Shown piece after piece: positions 26,058 to 35,185 of a DNA stretch of 64,000 nucleotides. The stretch is from positions 1 through 64,000 of the forward strand of contig NZ_NHPJ01000085.1 in NCBI RefSeq assembly GCF_002252985.1, in the 5' to 3' direction. This DNA comes from Halorubrum halodurans (lineage in GTDB: Archaea > Halobacteriota > Halobacteria > Halobacteriales > Haloferacaceae). The first letter of the stretch is position 1. Each line of letters starts with the position of its first letter. The position numbers were made by a program, and so were the translations under genes. The notes beneath the pieces are model-generated. The model ran no database searches and was not told where the DNA came from. It worked only from the letters and a program-made list of their open reading frames with translations.

Positions 26058-28182
26058 AAAATCAACCGTCCATCCGGTTCCGGGTGATGTCCAAAAGTAC
26101 AATGAGACTATCATGGACATTATCAGACACGTCGACTCTGAATCTCCTGTCGAAGACGATCTTGTAGAATACCTGCTCGAAAGCGGTTTATTAGGAGACG
26201 AAGACGATACTCGGCGACAATTAACTTTCCTGCGCGAAGCAGATGTTCTCCAACAAGAAGTTAATCAATATCAGGTTGGATCAAAAGGGTATGAACTACT
26301 CGACTCGCACGATGAGGAGGCTGAGATTTTCCAGATACTAGATGACACGTATATTGGGTTCGAAGCACTTCTACGCCAGATTGAGTATCGGGGTGTCACT
26401 GAGCTTGACAATCTTAACGAGGAACTAAGATCCGAGTTGGATGTCGACTGGGAAGACAGTCAGCAGACAAAACGGCGACTAGATTTTCTCCGAGGACTCG
26501 GGTATGTCGAAACTACTGAAGGGGAGAATTATGAGATTACATCCGCAGGAACCAGTTTAATCAGAAGGCGAGGCGGTATACGGCAGTTCGAACCTCCGCC
26601 ATCACCACAGTCTCTGATGGTCGAACTTCGAGAGCAGTCCCCCGTAGATTACCATTTTTACTGGTCACAATCACCCGAGCGACTCGGTGAGTTCACTGAA
26701 TATATCCGAATACCAATCGAAGAGAGTGCCCTTCGGCCGCACTCCATCGGACCAAAGGACATCATTTTCCGCTATGTGGACGGCAAAGTAGTTGGATATG
26801 CACGTCTAGAGGAACCCGGAATAACAATTACCGAAGACGGAACCGAGCTGTTCCGAGCGAAGATTTATCATCGTGAGTTTGATCGTGAGGTACCGCTGAG
26901 TGACCTCCTCGCCGAACTTACAGCCATTGCAGTTGAAGATGGCGAGTCATTGGATGGTATCGAAAAATATCCTTTTAACCAAAGTGGTCTTCAAGACTGT
27001 ATCCTCGGGGACATCCCCCCGCGGGCGGCTTTGCATATTCTTGAGCAAGGGAACGAGTATCAGACCTACGCCGATCTAGACTTAGAGCGAGAAATCCCAA
27101 CAGAGGGGCTACTCGATGCAAATAAAATCAATCTATACTACCCGGACGAACAGCTCGACCGCATCTATCAGGAAGTCAAGGAAGCTATAGTAAGTGGTGA
27201 GCATATAATCTTTGTCGGACCCCCGGGCACAGGGAAAAGCAAACTTGCGAAGCATATTGCAGAGTCGGTTTGTGGGCCGGACGGATATGCAATGGTTACT
27301 GCCACAGCCAACTGGTCCACTTTTGATACGGTTGGAGGATATCAACCCGATCGAGAGTCTCATCTGGAATTCATTCCCGGCACGTTCCTTTCTCGATTCC
27401 AAAATAAAGACGGTATGCCTGCTAATGAGTGGTTGATCATTGACGAGATCAATCGCGCGAACATCGACAAAGCATTCGGGAGCTTTTTCTCTGCGTTAGC
27501 AGGCGATACGGTAGCCACTTCGTTCAAATCCGACAACGGAGAAGAGATTACGATTATCGGTGACGGGGATACCTCTCGGCAAGTCAAGCCTACCAATTAT
27601 TTTGTACCTGAGTCGTGGCGAGTGCTAGCGACTATGAATACACATGATAAAATGACGTTATACGACTTGAGCTACGCGTTCATGCGCCGGTTTGCATTCG
27701 TTAATATTGCCGCACCCGATGAAAGCGAAATTTCTCCAGCGTTGCTCAACGACTACGTGAGCGTCTGGTCAAAGATAGGTTTGGCTAGTAACACTCAATG
27801 TGATATCCAATCAGAGTCAGATGATGAGTCAAATAATGGGGAAGGTCCTCCGCAAGATGAGACAGATGTGCTTACCCTCACCGAGTCTCAAATAGACGCT
27901 ATTAGTTCATTTTGGAAAACATTTCAGCCACATCGGTCAATTGGACCAGCAATTGTTCACAATGTCGCAACGGCGGTCGCACGACAGTCTAGTGAAGAGA
28001 CTGACCTGACCTCACCACTCAAAATGTATGTACTGCCGCAACTCGGCGACCTTCCCGAGGCAACCCAAGTGGATGCAATCAATGCTCTGCTTGAACACGA
28101 CGGTCTCCCACTCGATCGGGATCATCTTAGGGAGTTTTCAGCCGAATACTTCGGTATAGATGAAGAAAAGCTGTCTAAATGA
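26050..28182 (+). CDS. McrB-like AAA+ ATPase with EVE-like reader domain
   Basis: A 710-residue protein. Two winged-helix-like domains occupy about residues 15-85 and 93-172. An EVE/YTH-like domain spans about 195-290 (DIIFRYVDGKVVGYARL). The AAA+ module has Walker A GPPGTGKS (390-397), a McrB-type Walker B LIIDEINRAN (462-471) and the sensor block MNTHDKM ... FMRRF (529-548). McrB proteins assemble into rings that translocate DNA and drive McrC nuclease; EVE-like domains read modified bases. It is translationally coupled to the GHKL gene upstream and lies six bases from the McrC-like gene downstream. It probably targets DNA with foreign or absent modification. Confidence 0.85.
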   Translation: MSKKSTVHPVPGDVQKYNETIMDIIRHVDSESPVEDDLVEYLLESGLLGDEDDTRRQLTFLREADVLQQEVNQYQVGSKGYELLDSHDEEAEIFQILDDTYIGFEALLRQIEYRGVTELDNLNEELRSELDVDWEDSQQTKRRLDFLRGLGYVETTEGENYEITSAGTSLIRRRGGIRQFEPPPSPQSLMVELREQSPVDYHFYWSQSPERLGEFTEYIRIPIEESALRPHSIGPKDIIFRYVDGKVVGYARLEEPGITITEDGTELFRAKIYHREFDREVPLSDLLAELTAIAVEDGESLDGIEKYPFNQSGLQDCILGDIPPRAALHILEQGNEYQTYADLDLEREIPTEGLLDANKINLYYPDEQLDRIYQEVKEAIVSGEHIIFVGPPGTGKSKLAKHIAESVCGPDGYAMVTATANWSTFDTVGGYQPDRESHLEFIPGTFLSRFQNKDGMPANEWLIIDEINRANIDKAFGSFFSALAGDTVATSFKSDNGEEITIIGDGDTSRQVKPTNYFVPESWRVLATMNTHDKMTLYDLSYAFMRRFAFVNIAAPDESEISPALLNDYVSVWSKIGLASNTQCDIQSESDDESNNGEGPPQDETDVLTLTESQIDAISSFWKTFQPHRSIGPAIVHNVATAVARQSSEETDLTSPLKMYVLPQLGDLPEATQVDAINALLEHDGLPLDRDHLREFSAEYFGIDEEKLSK

Positions 28183-28188
28183 GTCCAG

Positions 28189-29628
28189 ATGACTAGAGCC
28201 TCCCCCACGAAAAAAACTTCACCAGAGCAACTCGTTGAGGAGACTGCAGAAATATTTCATACATACGTCGGAAAGGGCGTCAACATCCCGGGAATCGGGG
28301 ATGAGGCTACTGACCCAGATTTGAACGTGGATGGGCTTCAATCGTTGTTACGGGTTCACTTCGTACTGACTGGGTCCGATCGACCGTTTACTGGCGAACA
28401 GACGGACCCCACTGTTGTCCCGTTCATGAAGGGATTGTCTGAGCGCATTCGCCGTTTGCAACGGTCAACGTACCAAGAATCACAACTTGTGAAAGGAGGC
28501 ATTGAGGGGAAAGTCGATTGGGGGGAGACAGTTGAAATGTATGCTAACCGTGGATTTGTCGATAAATCCCGATTTGTTTGTTCTCAACCACAAACCGAAT
28601 ATGATACCCCGGAGAACCGAGTACTAGTTCGCTTACTCGAAGAGATACAGTCGATTTTCGAAAATGAGTTAGAATCTGCCGTTGAAGACCCTGATAGCTA
28701 TACATGGCTTAAAGAGTGGGTGGTAGAACCGAACCTCCTAAGAACACTGGAAAATGTACTGACACAGAATGTGTATCTAAGAGACATTAACCCACCTGAA
28801 CGAATCTCCCCTCGTGATATAACTGCGGTAAAACGCTCTCGGAGGCCTCTATACCGAGAAGCAGCCAAGCTCCTCGAAAATTATTACAAACTCCAGAATA
28901 ATGATATCAGCTTGGACGAAGCTCGCGATATCCTTACTAACGTTTACGTTAGACCAGATACTGATAAAGGTGGTCGGTTGTTCGAGCTTTATTGGACATT
29001 TGAACTACTCAAGCAGTTTTCTGAGAGGCAGCTCCGAGTAGTAAAATCAGGGACAGATCTAATTGCCTCCTGCATGGCGGAAGATGAGCACTATGAGCTG
29101 TATCACCACTCGGAGGGGCCGGATGGCATGACGTTTCGTGCTAAATTCTCAGATGTCAGTGAAGAACTAAGCCTCCTAGAGGGTCGTGAGAACGTGAGTT
29201 TTTTTGAACGACTCTATGCTGTCCATCATGACGCGCGAGAATATTCGAAAGAAGCTCTGGCAAGTGAAAGGCGACAGGATCTTTGGTCAGGTGTCCCGGA
29301 TATCGTTTTAGTTCGCTACGATGAAAATGATAATTTGTCGGGAGTATTTATTGGCGAGTGTAAGTATTCTCGTAATATTCAAGAAATAAAGAAAGGCATA
29401 GCCGAGTTACTCGAATACATGTACTACGGAAAGTACAGGGATTCGTACTTCATGAATCCGTCCTCAAGTGAGGTGTCTGGAGATGAGACGATACCCGTTG
29501 AGGGCTGTGTATTTGTCGATCAACTTCCAGAGGGGGCATCTGATGATGGACTGCCTATCTCCCTCGTCGATCGAGGCACCGATTATAGTATACCTTGGTT
29601 GAGTAGTACCGAGAATAGACTGTCATGA
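28189..29628 (+). CDS. McrC-like PD-(D/E)XK nuclease
   Basis: A 479-residue protein whose N-terminal ~250 residues are helical, with a conserved-looking TPENRVLVRLLEEI block near 145 and a GGRLFELYWTFELLKQF block near 265. The nuclease core follows: SGVPDIVLVRYD (Asp, near 364) and FIGECKYSR (Glu-Cys-Lys, near 388-390). This is the layout of McrC and the related DUF2357 nucleases that accompany McrB-type ATPases. It begins six bases after the McrB-like gene and ends the operon. Expected to cleave DNA when driven by the ring ATPase. The active-site residues are all present, so it appears functional. Confidence 0.8.
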   Translation: MTRASPTKKTSPEQLVEETAEIFHTYVGKGVNIPGIGDEATDPDLNVDGLQSLLRVHFVLTGSDRPFTGEQTDPTVVPFMKGLSERIRRLQRSTYQESQLVKGGIEGKVDWGETVEMYANRGFVDKSRFVCSQPQTEYDTPENRVLVRLLEEIQSIFENELESAVEDPDSYTWLKEWVVEPNLLRTLENVLTQNVYLRDINPPERISPRDITAVKRSRRPLYREAAKLLENYYKLQNNDISLDEARDILTNVYVRPDTDKGGRLFELYWTFELLKQFSERQLRVVKSGTDLIASCMAEDEHYELYHHSEGPDGMTFRAKFSDVSEELSLLEGRENVSFFERLYAVHHDAREYSKEALASERRQDLWSGVPDIVLVRYDENDNLSGVFIGECKYSRNIQEIKKGIAELLEYMYYGKYRDSYFMNPSSSEVSGDETIPVEGCVFVDQLPEGASDDGLPISLVDRGTDYSIPWLSSTENRLS

Positions 29629-29964
29629 TCGTTAGTATATATAGACATACCAATTAATATTTTTTTAAATAACGGAGTCGTGCCGCCTAGTAGAGATTTC
29701 AACCTATTTTAATATATTTTTGTCAAAACGACTACTTTGTTGAAATACTCAATATTTGAAACAGAAGTTACGAGGTTGTATTATGACCGTAGTGTAGAGG
29801 AGTCAGATCAATCTAGTAAGTGGGAACAATTTAGAAACATATCTCAGGGTCACTCAGTGGTTGTTAGTTTGACCTTGATCCATAGGTTAAGATGGATTAG
29901 GAATACAAGTCCTCTATAGAACCGTGAAATTCGATATTTGGCCAACAACTGGTGGTTTTCAAGC
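29629..29964. other. AT-rich spacer with an IS-end-like sequence
   Basis: No gene is seen. At about 29733-29751, tactttgttgaaatactca resembles the IS-end-like sequences at 7771 and 15561. The stretch around 29655-29720 is extremely AT-rich. It precedes the chimeric pseudogene, so this is a plausible scar of an insertion and rearrangement. Confidence 0.45.
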
Positions 29965-30192
29965 ATGAGTAGCGAGACTTGCGAATCGGCCGTAGAACTC
30001 GAAATGCTGGCATCCGGGATGGCGAAGCAGCATGAAAATTATTTCCAAGCCTTACAGGAACTCATCGATAACGCGGTTGCTGCGAAGGTAGATGATGAAT
30101 CCTCAAGTCGAAGAAGACGGGTACAAGGAGCACAGTCTGGTGGTATCCGGGCTACACAGAAACGGAAGGGGGCTCATAGCTTCGATTTGTAA
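29965..30192 (+). pseudogene. Chimera: GHKL ATPase start joined to HTH regulator end
   Basis: The first ~47 codons from ATG 29965 closely match the start of the GHKL-methyltransferase gene at 36892, including the QELIDN N-box. At about 30100-30107 homology switches abruptly to the 3' end of the winged-helix gene (23878-23927), which then runs to about 30183. The HTH part is in a different frame from the GHKL part; in its own frame it reads KSKKTGTRSTVWWYPG and stops at a TAG. This is a deletion joint between paralogous cassettes rather than a functional gene. Confidence 0.8.
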
Positions 30193-30429
30193 TATTACAC
30201 CAAGCCTATCTTGTACCTCATTTTTGCACGCTAGGTCAGAGCACAACAGAAGCTATGAGAAAAGTGTGCGACATCGGTCATGGATCGGTATAATACACTC
30301 GTACACACAGAATTATTTCAGTAAATGCGTGCTGTGAGAGAATTTTGACTCATAATAAAATCCTACCTGCTACACGGTACGGGTGGTCAACAGATTTATT
30401 CGGGCAGTTGGTTAGATTACTCTATTCAA

Positions 30430-32484
30430 ATGACGGATGATGACCTATTCACTTCACTGGACATTCCACGTGTTATTGATACGTCCGATGTCAACTTTGT
30501 TGATGAGTTCTACAATCCGCTTTTATCACGATCTGTCGAATATAAGCGTGGTGTCGGATATTTCACGACGAATTGGCTTCGTTCTGCATCCAGAGGAGTT
30601 GCCAAACTTGCGGAGAACGGAGGCACCGCGAAATGGATAATGAGTCCTATATTAGAACAAGAGGATTGGGAGGCACTCAAATTGGGTCAGGAAGCGAAAC
30701 ACGATGAGGTGCTTCAGCAACAGTTGGCCGATACCGTACGCGATTTACAATATGATCTTGAGTACCAAACCCGGAATGCCATCGCGTGGATGATCGCTGA
30801 CGGGCTGCTGGAAATTCGATTTGCGATCCCGAAAGACGATCTACATGGCGATTTTCATGACAAATTTGGCATTTTTCGTGATACAGAGGGGAACCAGCTT
30901 GCATTCCACGGGTCAAAAAACGACAGCGCCCATTCATTCGAGAATTATGAAGCATACACTGTTGATTGCGGTTGGTTGAGCGATCGAGATGCAGAAGGGG
31001 TAACACTACAGGAAAAACGGTTTGATGAGATTTGGTCTGGTTCAAAAGAGAACGTCGAGGTGGTTTCGCTTCCCGAGGGAATCAGGCAAGATATCGCGAG
31101 TCTCCGAGATCATGAACATCGTCCATATCCCGATCCAGAACAATCTGACAATGGCATTACTCTCAGGCCTTATCAGCGAGAGGCCGTCGATAACTGGTTT
31201 GCAAACCAGAGACAAGGGCTCTTCCGAATGGCTACCGGCACGGGGAAAACGTTCACAGCCCTCGGTGCCATGGATGAGTTTCTTGAATCAAGATCCACTC
31301 CCACACTCGTAGTCATCGCGGTTCCGTACACCCACCTCGCAGACCAATGGAATACTGAGATTGCCAAGTTCGGCTACAATAACCCGAAGTTCCTCTATGG
31401 TTCAGCGAATACACAGTGGAAAGAGGATCTGTCGCGTATTCTTTCAGATCTTACGCTTGGAATGGGATCCGACCAGTTGGTAATAACAACTCACACGACG
31501 CTTGCAAATGAGTACTTCCGAGATCAGATTGAACGATCAAACTGTGACGCATTGTTAATCGCTGATGAGGTTCACGGTCTCGGATCCGAACATCAACGCA
31601 CAGCCCTACTGGAGGAATACGAGTACCGAATTGGCTTGTCGGCGACTCCGAAACGACACTACGATGAGGAGGGGTCAGAACATATTCTTGATTACTTTGG
31701 AGGGATCGTTTTTGAGTATGCGTTAGGAGAAGCAATCCCCGAGTTTCTTACTCCGTACGATTACTATCCAACTATCGTTGAGTTAACAGAAGAAGAGCTC
31801 GAGGACTATAATAATCTCTCAAAGCGTCTCGCAACTGCGGCCGCTAGTGATGATGCTGATGAGGAGTTGGTAAATCGGCTAGCGATGAAGCGAGCAAATA
31901 TCATTAAGAGTGCTGAAAATAAATACGTCAGTCTCCGGTCGGTCTTAAATAGGATTGGTGAGCCCGACCACCTGCTTGTGTACACAAATTCGGGACAGAT
32001 TGATCACGTTCAAGATATCTTGAACGAGATGGGTATTCGCCAGCACAAATTCACATATCGTGAGGACAACGACGAACGACAAGGGCTACTCACCAATTTT
32101 GATAAGGGTGAAATAGACGCTCTCGTCGCGATGCGGTGTTTGGATGAAGGCGTTGACGTTCCATCAACCAAGCAAGCGATACTTATGTCGAATACGGGAA
32201 ACCCGATGCAATTTATTCAGCGACGTGGTCGGGTACTTCGGAAATACCCGGGCAAAGAAAAGGCAATTATTTACGACTTTATTGTCGTGCCGACAATGAA
32301 TCCAACAGAAAGTGTCGCTGAATCCGAGAGGGGCATTCTTCGTAAAGAACTTCGACGTTTCGAGGAATTTGCAAAAAACGCTCGTAACGAGCACGGTGCT
32401 CGAAACAAGATCGAAGGGATCCGGATGGAATACGGAATCGTTGAGGGCAACGATGAGGACACCGACAGCGAGAGATCTTCTTAA
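30430..32484 (+). CDS. PLD-nuclease/SF2 helicase fusion
   Basis: A 684-residue protein. The N-terminal ~220 residues are phospholipase D-like with a single HKD motif: HDK at 143-145 and GSKND at 161-165. From about 240 a superfamily 2 helicase follows: TLRPYQREAV Q-motif region, Walker A ATGTGKT (268-274), DEVH (379-382), SAT (404-406) and the motif VI-like QRRGRVLRK near 598-606. Such PLD-helicases occur in restriction-like and Dnd-linked defence loci. It is the first of four rightward genes, 48 bases from the next. It likely unwinds and cuts DNA under control of its partners. All key residues are present. Confidence 0.85.
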   Translation: MTDDDLFTSLDIPRVIDTSDVNFVDEFYNPLLSRSVEYKRGVGYFTTNWLRSASRGVAKLAENGGTAKWIMSPILEQEDWEALKLGQEAKHDEVLQQQLADTVRDLQYDLEYQTRNAIAWMIADGLLEIRFAIPKDDLHGDFHDKFGIFRDTEGNQLAFHGSKNDSAHSFENYEAYTVDCGWLSDRDAEGVTLQEKRFDEIWSGSKENVEVVSLPEGIRQDIASLRDHEHRPYPDPEQSDNGITLRPYQREAVDNWFANQRQGLFRMATGTGKTFTALGAMDEFLESRSTPTLVVIAVPYTHLADQWNTEIAKFGYNNPKFLYGSANTQWKEDLSRILSDLTLGMGSDQLVITTHTTLANEYFRDQIERSNCDALLIADEVHGLGSEHQRTALLEEYEYRIGLSATPKRHYDEEGSEHILDYFGGIVFEYALGEAIPEFLTPYDYYPTIVELTEEELEDYNNLSKRLATAAASDDADEELVNRLAMKRANIIKSAENKYVSLRSVLNRIGEPDHLLVYTNSGQIDHVQDILNEMGIRQHKFTYREDNDERQGLLTNFDKGEIDALVAMRCLDEGVDVPSTKQAILMSNTGNPMQFIQRRGRVLRKYPGKEKAIIYDFIVVPTMNPTESVAESERGILRKELRRFEEFAKNARNEHGARNKIEGIRMEYGIVEGNDEDTDSERSS

Positions 32485-32532
32485 GAAGAAGACATTTAAG
32501 TGGTATACTTCGGATCATTCTATTAGATACCA

Positions 32533-32715
32533 ATGAACAAGTCCGACGTCAATAGTCTCATCTTGGAGCATGTCGACAAGATTGAAGATGATAATAAACG
32601 TCAATTCATTAATGAGATCCTGACCTTTGAGCGATCAAAGATGGATCGAGAGCGTCCACACTTCAAGGATGAATACGACGATCTCATTGAAGAATACATG
32701 GACACAGACGAATGA
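32533..32715 (+). CDS. Small acidic protein, 60 residues
   Basis: A 60-residue, highly charged, probably helical protein (ILEHVDKIEDDNKRQFINEILTFE). Its TGA overlaps the ATG of the DndD-like gene by four bases (ATGA), a clear sign of translational coupling, so it is a real gene and probably a subunit or adaptor of the SMC-like ATPase. No domain is recognised. Confidence 0.65.
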   Translation: MNKSDVNSLILEHVDKIEDDNKRQFINEILTFERSKMDRERPHFKDEYDDLIEEYMDTDE

Positions 32716-34682
32716 CAAATTTACAGATCCTATCGATCACTCTGAAGGATTATCGTCAGTACAAGGGAGAGCAGACGATAGATCTCCGAAAACGCGGTGA
32801 ACACCACATCAACGTCATTGAAGGGCAAAATGGCGCAGGAAAATCTAATATTCTAAATTCAATTACTTTCTGTTTCTACGGGACCGAAGAGCATCTGAAG
32901 GAAGAGAAAGAAGGTGGACTAGAGACCTTCCCACTGGTAAATCGTGATCGACTTGAGGATCTTAATGATGGCGGGAAGGCAACGGGCTACGTTGAGATCG
33001 AACTTGGTGAAACCGAGCCAGAGTATGTTTTCAAACGCGAGTTCACTACGATAAAGACTGATGGGGGCTTCAACAGCGTTGTCGGGGATCTCAATCTTCA
33101 ACGTCGGGTCAACCGTGATTGGAAGCCAGTGGATAACCCGAACACGTATCTGAATGAGATATTACCGACTCGGGTTCATGAATACTTTTTATTCGATGGT
33201 GAGCGCCTCCACAAGTTCTTCGAGGAAGGCTACCCTGAACGGGTCCGCACTGCCATCCTTGACGTGTCACATATTGAGCTGCTAAATCGAGCACTAGAGC
33301 ATCTCGACAAGATGGACACGGAGATTGGTCGCAAAGCGTCTAACTTCGAAGGTGAGGCGAAGCGGCTGAAAGAAGAACTTGATGAAACAAAGCAGAAGCG
33401 CGAACGAAAAAAAGAGCGGATAGATGAGCTTGAACGGGATATTGCAGAAGCCCAATCAAATATTGACCGGATCGATGGAAAACTGCGTGACAGCAGCGAT
33501 GCCGCAGTTCGTGAAAAACAGGAAAGAAGAAAGTATCTCAATCAGCGTCTAGACCAGCTAAATGATGAAATTAGTGAGTTGAAAAATGAAACCACCGAGG
33601 GGATGGTGGAGGCAGGACCTATCGTCTATAATTTGAAAGCATTGGACTTCACCCATCAGCAGTTCGCAGAACTCGCCCAAGCGGGTCAGCTTCCCCCAAA
33701 AATACAAGATTGGTTCGTTCAAGAGCTGCTCGAAAGTGGTGAATGTATTTGTGGAGCTGATCTGGATTCAGACGAAGAAAAACGCCGTCATCTTGCAGAG
33801 CTTGAGCAGGAGATGTCCTTAGTGATGCAGGAGAATCTCGAAGGAAAAGCCGAGATTCCTCGGATCATAGACGATGGAAAGGATCTAGTTGAAGATATCA
33901 TTTCCAATCGAAAGAAAATATCCGAAAAGCAAGATGAGCTGGGGGAGGTTGATAGAGAGCTCCGAGATATCTCAAACGAACTCAAGAGTTACGACCTTCC
34001 TGAAGATGTCGATGTGAGCAGTCTTGAATCCCAGCGTAGCGAAATTGAGGGAAGAATCAGCGAAATGCGTCAAGAAATTGGAAGGGTTGAACACGAGATT
34101 GAAACACTGGATGAGAAGGTCAATGAACTCGATAATAAATGGCGTGAGGAAGCCGCCAAGGAAACCAAACACCGGACGATGATGAGGAAGTTGGATTTCG
34201 TTGAAGAAGCTCATGAAGAGTTGACTGAAATCAAGAGTACGATTCTCGCACAGATTAGGGAAAACACCGAGGAGAATATGAATCGATACTTCAATGACCT
34301 CATCTGGAAAGATGAGGATTACACCGTTGAGCTAGGAGACGATTATACTGTTAGTGTCTATGGTAGACATGGCGATAATAAGATCGGGTCGCTGTCTGCT
34401 GGTGAGAAGCAAGTACTTGCTCTCTCGTTTATGTCTGCGCTGACTAAGATTAGTGGATTCAATGCTCCCATCGTGATTGATACACCGCTTGGGCGTATTT
34501 CGAGCAAACCAAAGAAGCGTATCGCTCAGAATCTTCCGTCCTATTTGGTGGACACCCAAATTACCTTCCTCATGACTGACGAGGAGTATACTGACGAAGT
34601 ACGTGCACATCTTCAAAACAGTGTGGCGAACGAATATCTTCTCGATTATTCAAATGAAATCACAGAGGTGAAAGAAAAATGA
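32712..34682 (+). CDS. DndD-like SMC/Rad50 family ATPase
   Basis: A 656-residue protein. Walker A GQNGAGKSN lies near 38-46. Two long coiled-coil arms (about 200-300 and 370-510) flank a hinge region with CICGADL near 345. The ABC signature LSAGEKQ is near 562 and the DndD-type Walker B IDTPLGRIS near 592. This matches DndD, which in phosphorothioation systems is thought to remodel DNA for sulfur insertion. Here it is overlapped by genes on both sides (four-base ATGA overlaps), but dndA, dndB, dndC and dndE are absent from the window. It may therefore belong to a Dnd-derived defence cassette that does not itself modify DNA. Confidence 0.85.
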   Translation: MTNLQILSITLKDYRQYKGEQTIDLRKRGEHHINVIEGQNGAGKSNILNSITFCFYGTEEHLKEEKEGGLETFPLVNRDRLEDLNDGGKATGYVEIELGETEPEYVFKREFTTIKTDGGFNSVVGDLNLQRRVNRDWKPVDNPNTYLNEILPTRVHEYFLFDGERLHKFFEEGYPERVRTAILDVSHIELLNRALEHLDKMDTEIGRKASNFEGEAKRLKEELDETKQKRERKKERIDELERDIAEAQSNIDRIDGKLRDSSDAAVREKQERRKYLNQRLDQLNDEISELKNETTEGMVEAGPIVYNLKALDFTHQQFAELAQAGQLPPKIQDWFVQELLESGECICGADLDSDEEKRRHLAELEQEMSLVMQENLEGKAEIPRIIDDGKDLVEDIISNRKKISEKQDELGEVDRELRDISNELKSYDLPEDVDVSSLESQRSEIEGRISEMRQEIGRVEHEIETLDEKVNELDNKWREEAAKETKHRTMMRKLDFVEEAHEELTEIKSTILAQIRENTEENMNRYFNDLIWKDEDYTVELGDDYTVSVYGRHGDNKIGSLSAGEKQVLALSFMSALTKISGFNAPIVIDTPLGRISSKPKKRIAQNLPSYLVDTQITFLMTDEEYTDEVRAHLQNSVANEYLLDYSNEITEVKEK

Positions 34683-35134
34683 GTGACCAGAGTCCTGAAT
34701 CTGGATACGAAAAAACAAAAGCTGGCCGCGATGTCGTGGTGGATCAACAGGCACGAGATTACTTCGATACTCTGGTTGGAGAAGAGGACTCCCCGTTTTA
34801 CAGCGTACAGCGAATCGACTTATTCATGTTCGCGCTTGGATACGGACGAAAACGGTCGGGGCGAATAGAACTAGGGTCTGGACGCCATGCCTTGTTTAAT
34901 CGTCCATCACTCTCCGATCAACAGGAATGGATTATCAAATCGATTGCCGCGTACGAAGAGAGAGACCCTCAGGTTCTTCGCGATCAAAAGAGGGTCTATA
35001 AGATTGCGCAAGAGTATGTCCGGGGTGGCATCGAGGAACTGCACAGCCTCTACGTTCGTCCGGGAGATGGGTTTAGTGAACTCACAACCGACGTTGTTCA
35101 ATTAGGACAAGGATTCTACGATTTCGACGACTGA
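34679..35134 (+). CDS. Dnd system-associated protein 4-like
   Basis: A 151-residue protein. After a short polar N-terminus the core has FYSVQRIDLFMFALGYG, then a LFNRPSLSDQ turn, and QRVYKIAQEYVRGGIEEL-type helices near 105-125. From memory this pattern fits the family named dnd system-associated protein 4, found beside dnd and SMC-like defence genes. Biochemical function is not established. It overlaps the DndD-like gene by four bases and ends the operon. A database search would be needed to confirm the family name. Confidence 0.6.
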   Translation: MSDQSPESGYEKTKAGRDVVVDQQARDYFDTLVGEEDSPFYSVQRIDLFMFALGYGRKRSGRIELGSGRHALFNRPSLSDQQEWIIKSIAAYEERDPQVLRDQKRVYKIAQEYVRGGIEELHSLYVRPGDGFSELTTDVVQLGQGFYDFDD

Positions 35135-35185
35135 TATCAGGGATTCCTACTAACTGCCGATTATTTCATCGAACTAAAATCAGCT

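Noticed and set aside
29737..29919. A 60-codon rightward frame in the AT-rich spacer
   Set aside because: No motif, starts inside the IS-end-like sequence, and codon use is not gene-like.
32712..35134. A full phosphorothioation (Dnd) system
   Set aside because: Only DndD-like and associated-protein-4-like genes are present; the sulfur-transfer and DndC/E genes are absent.
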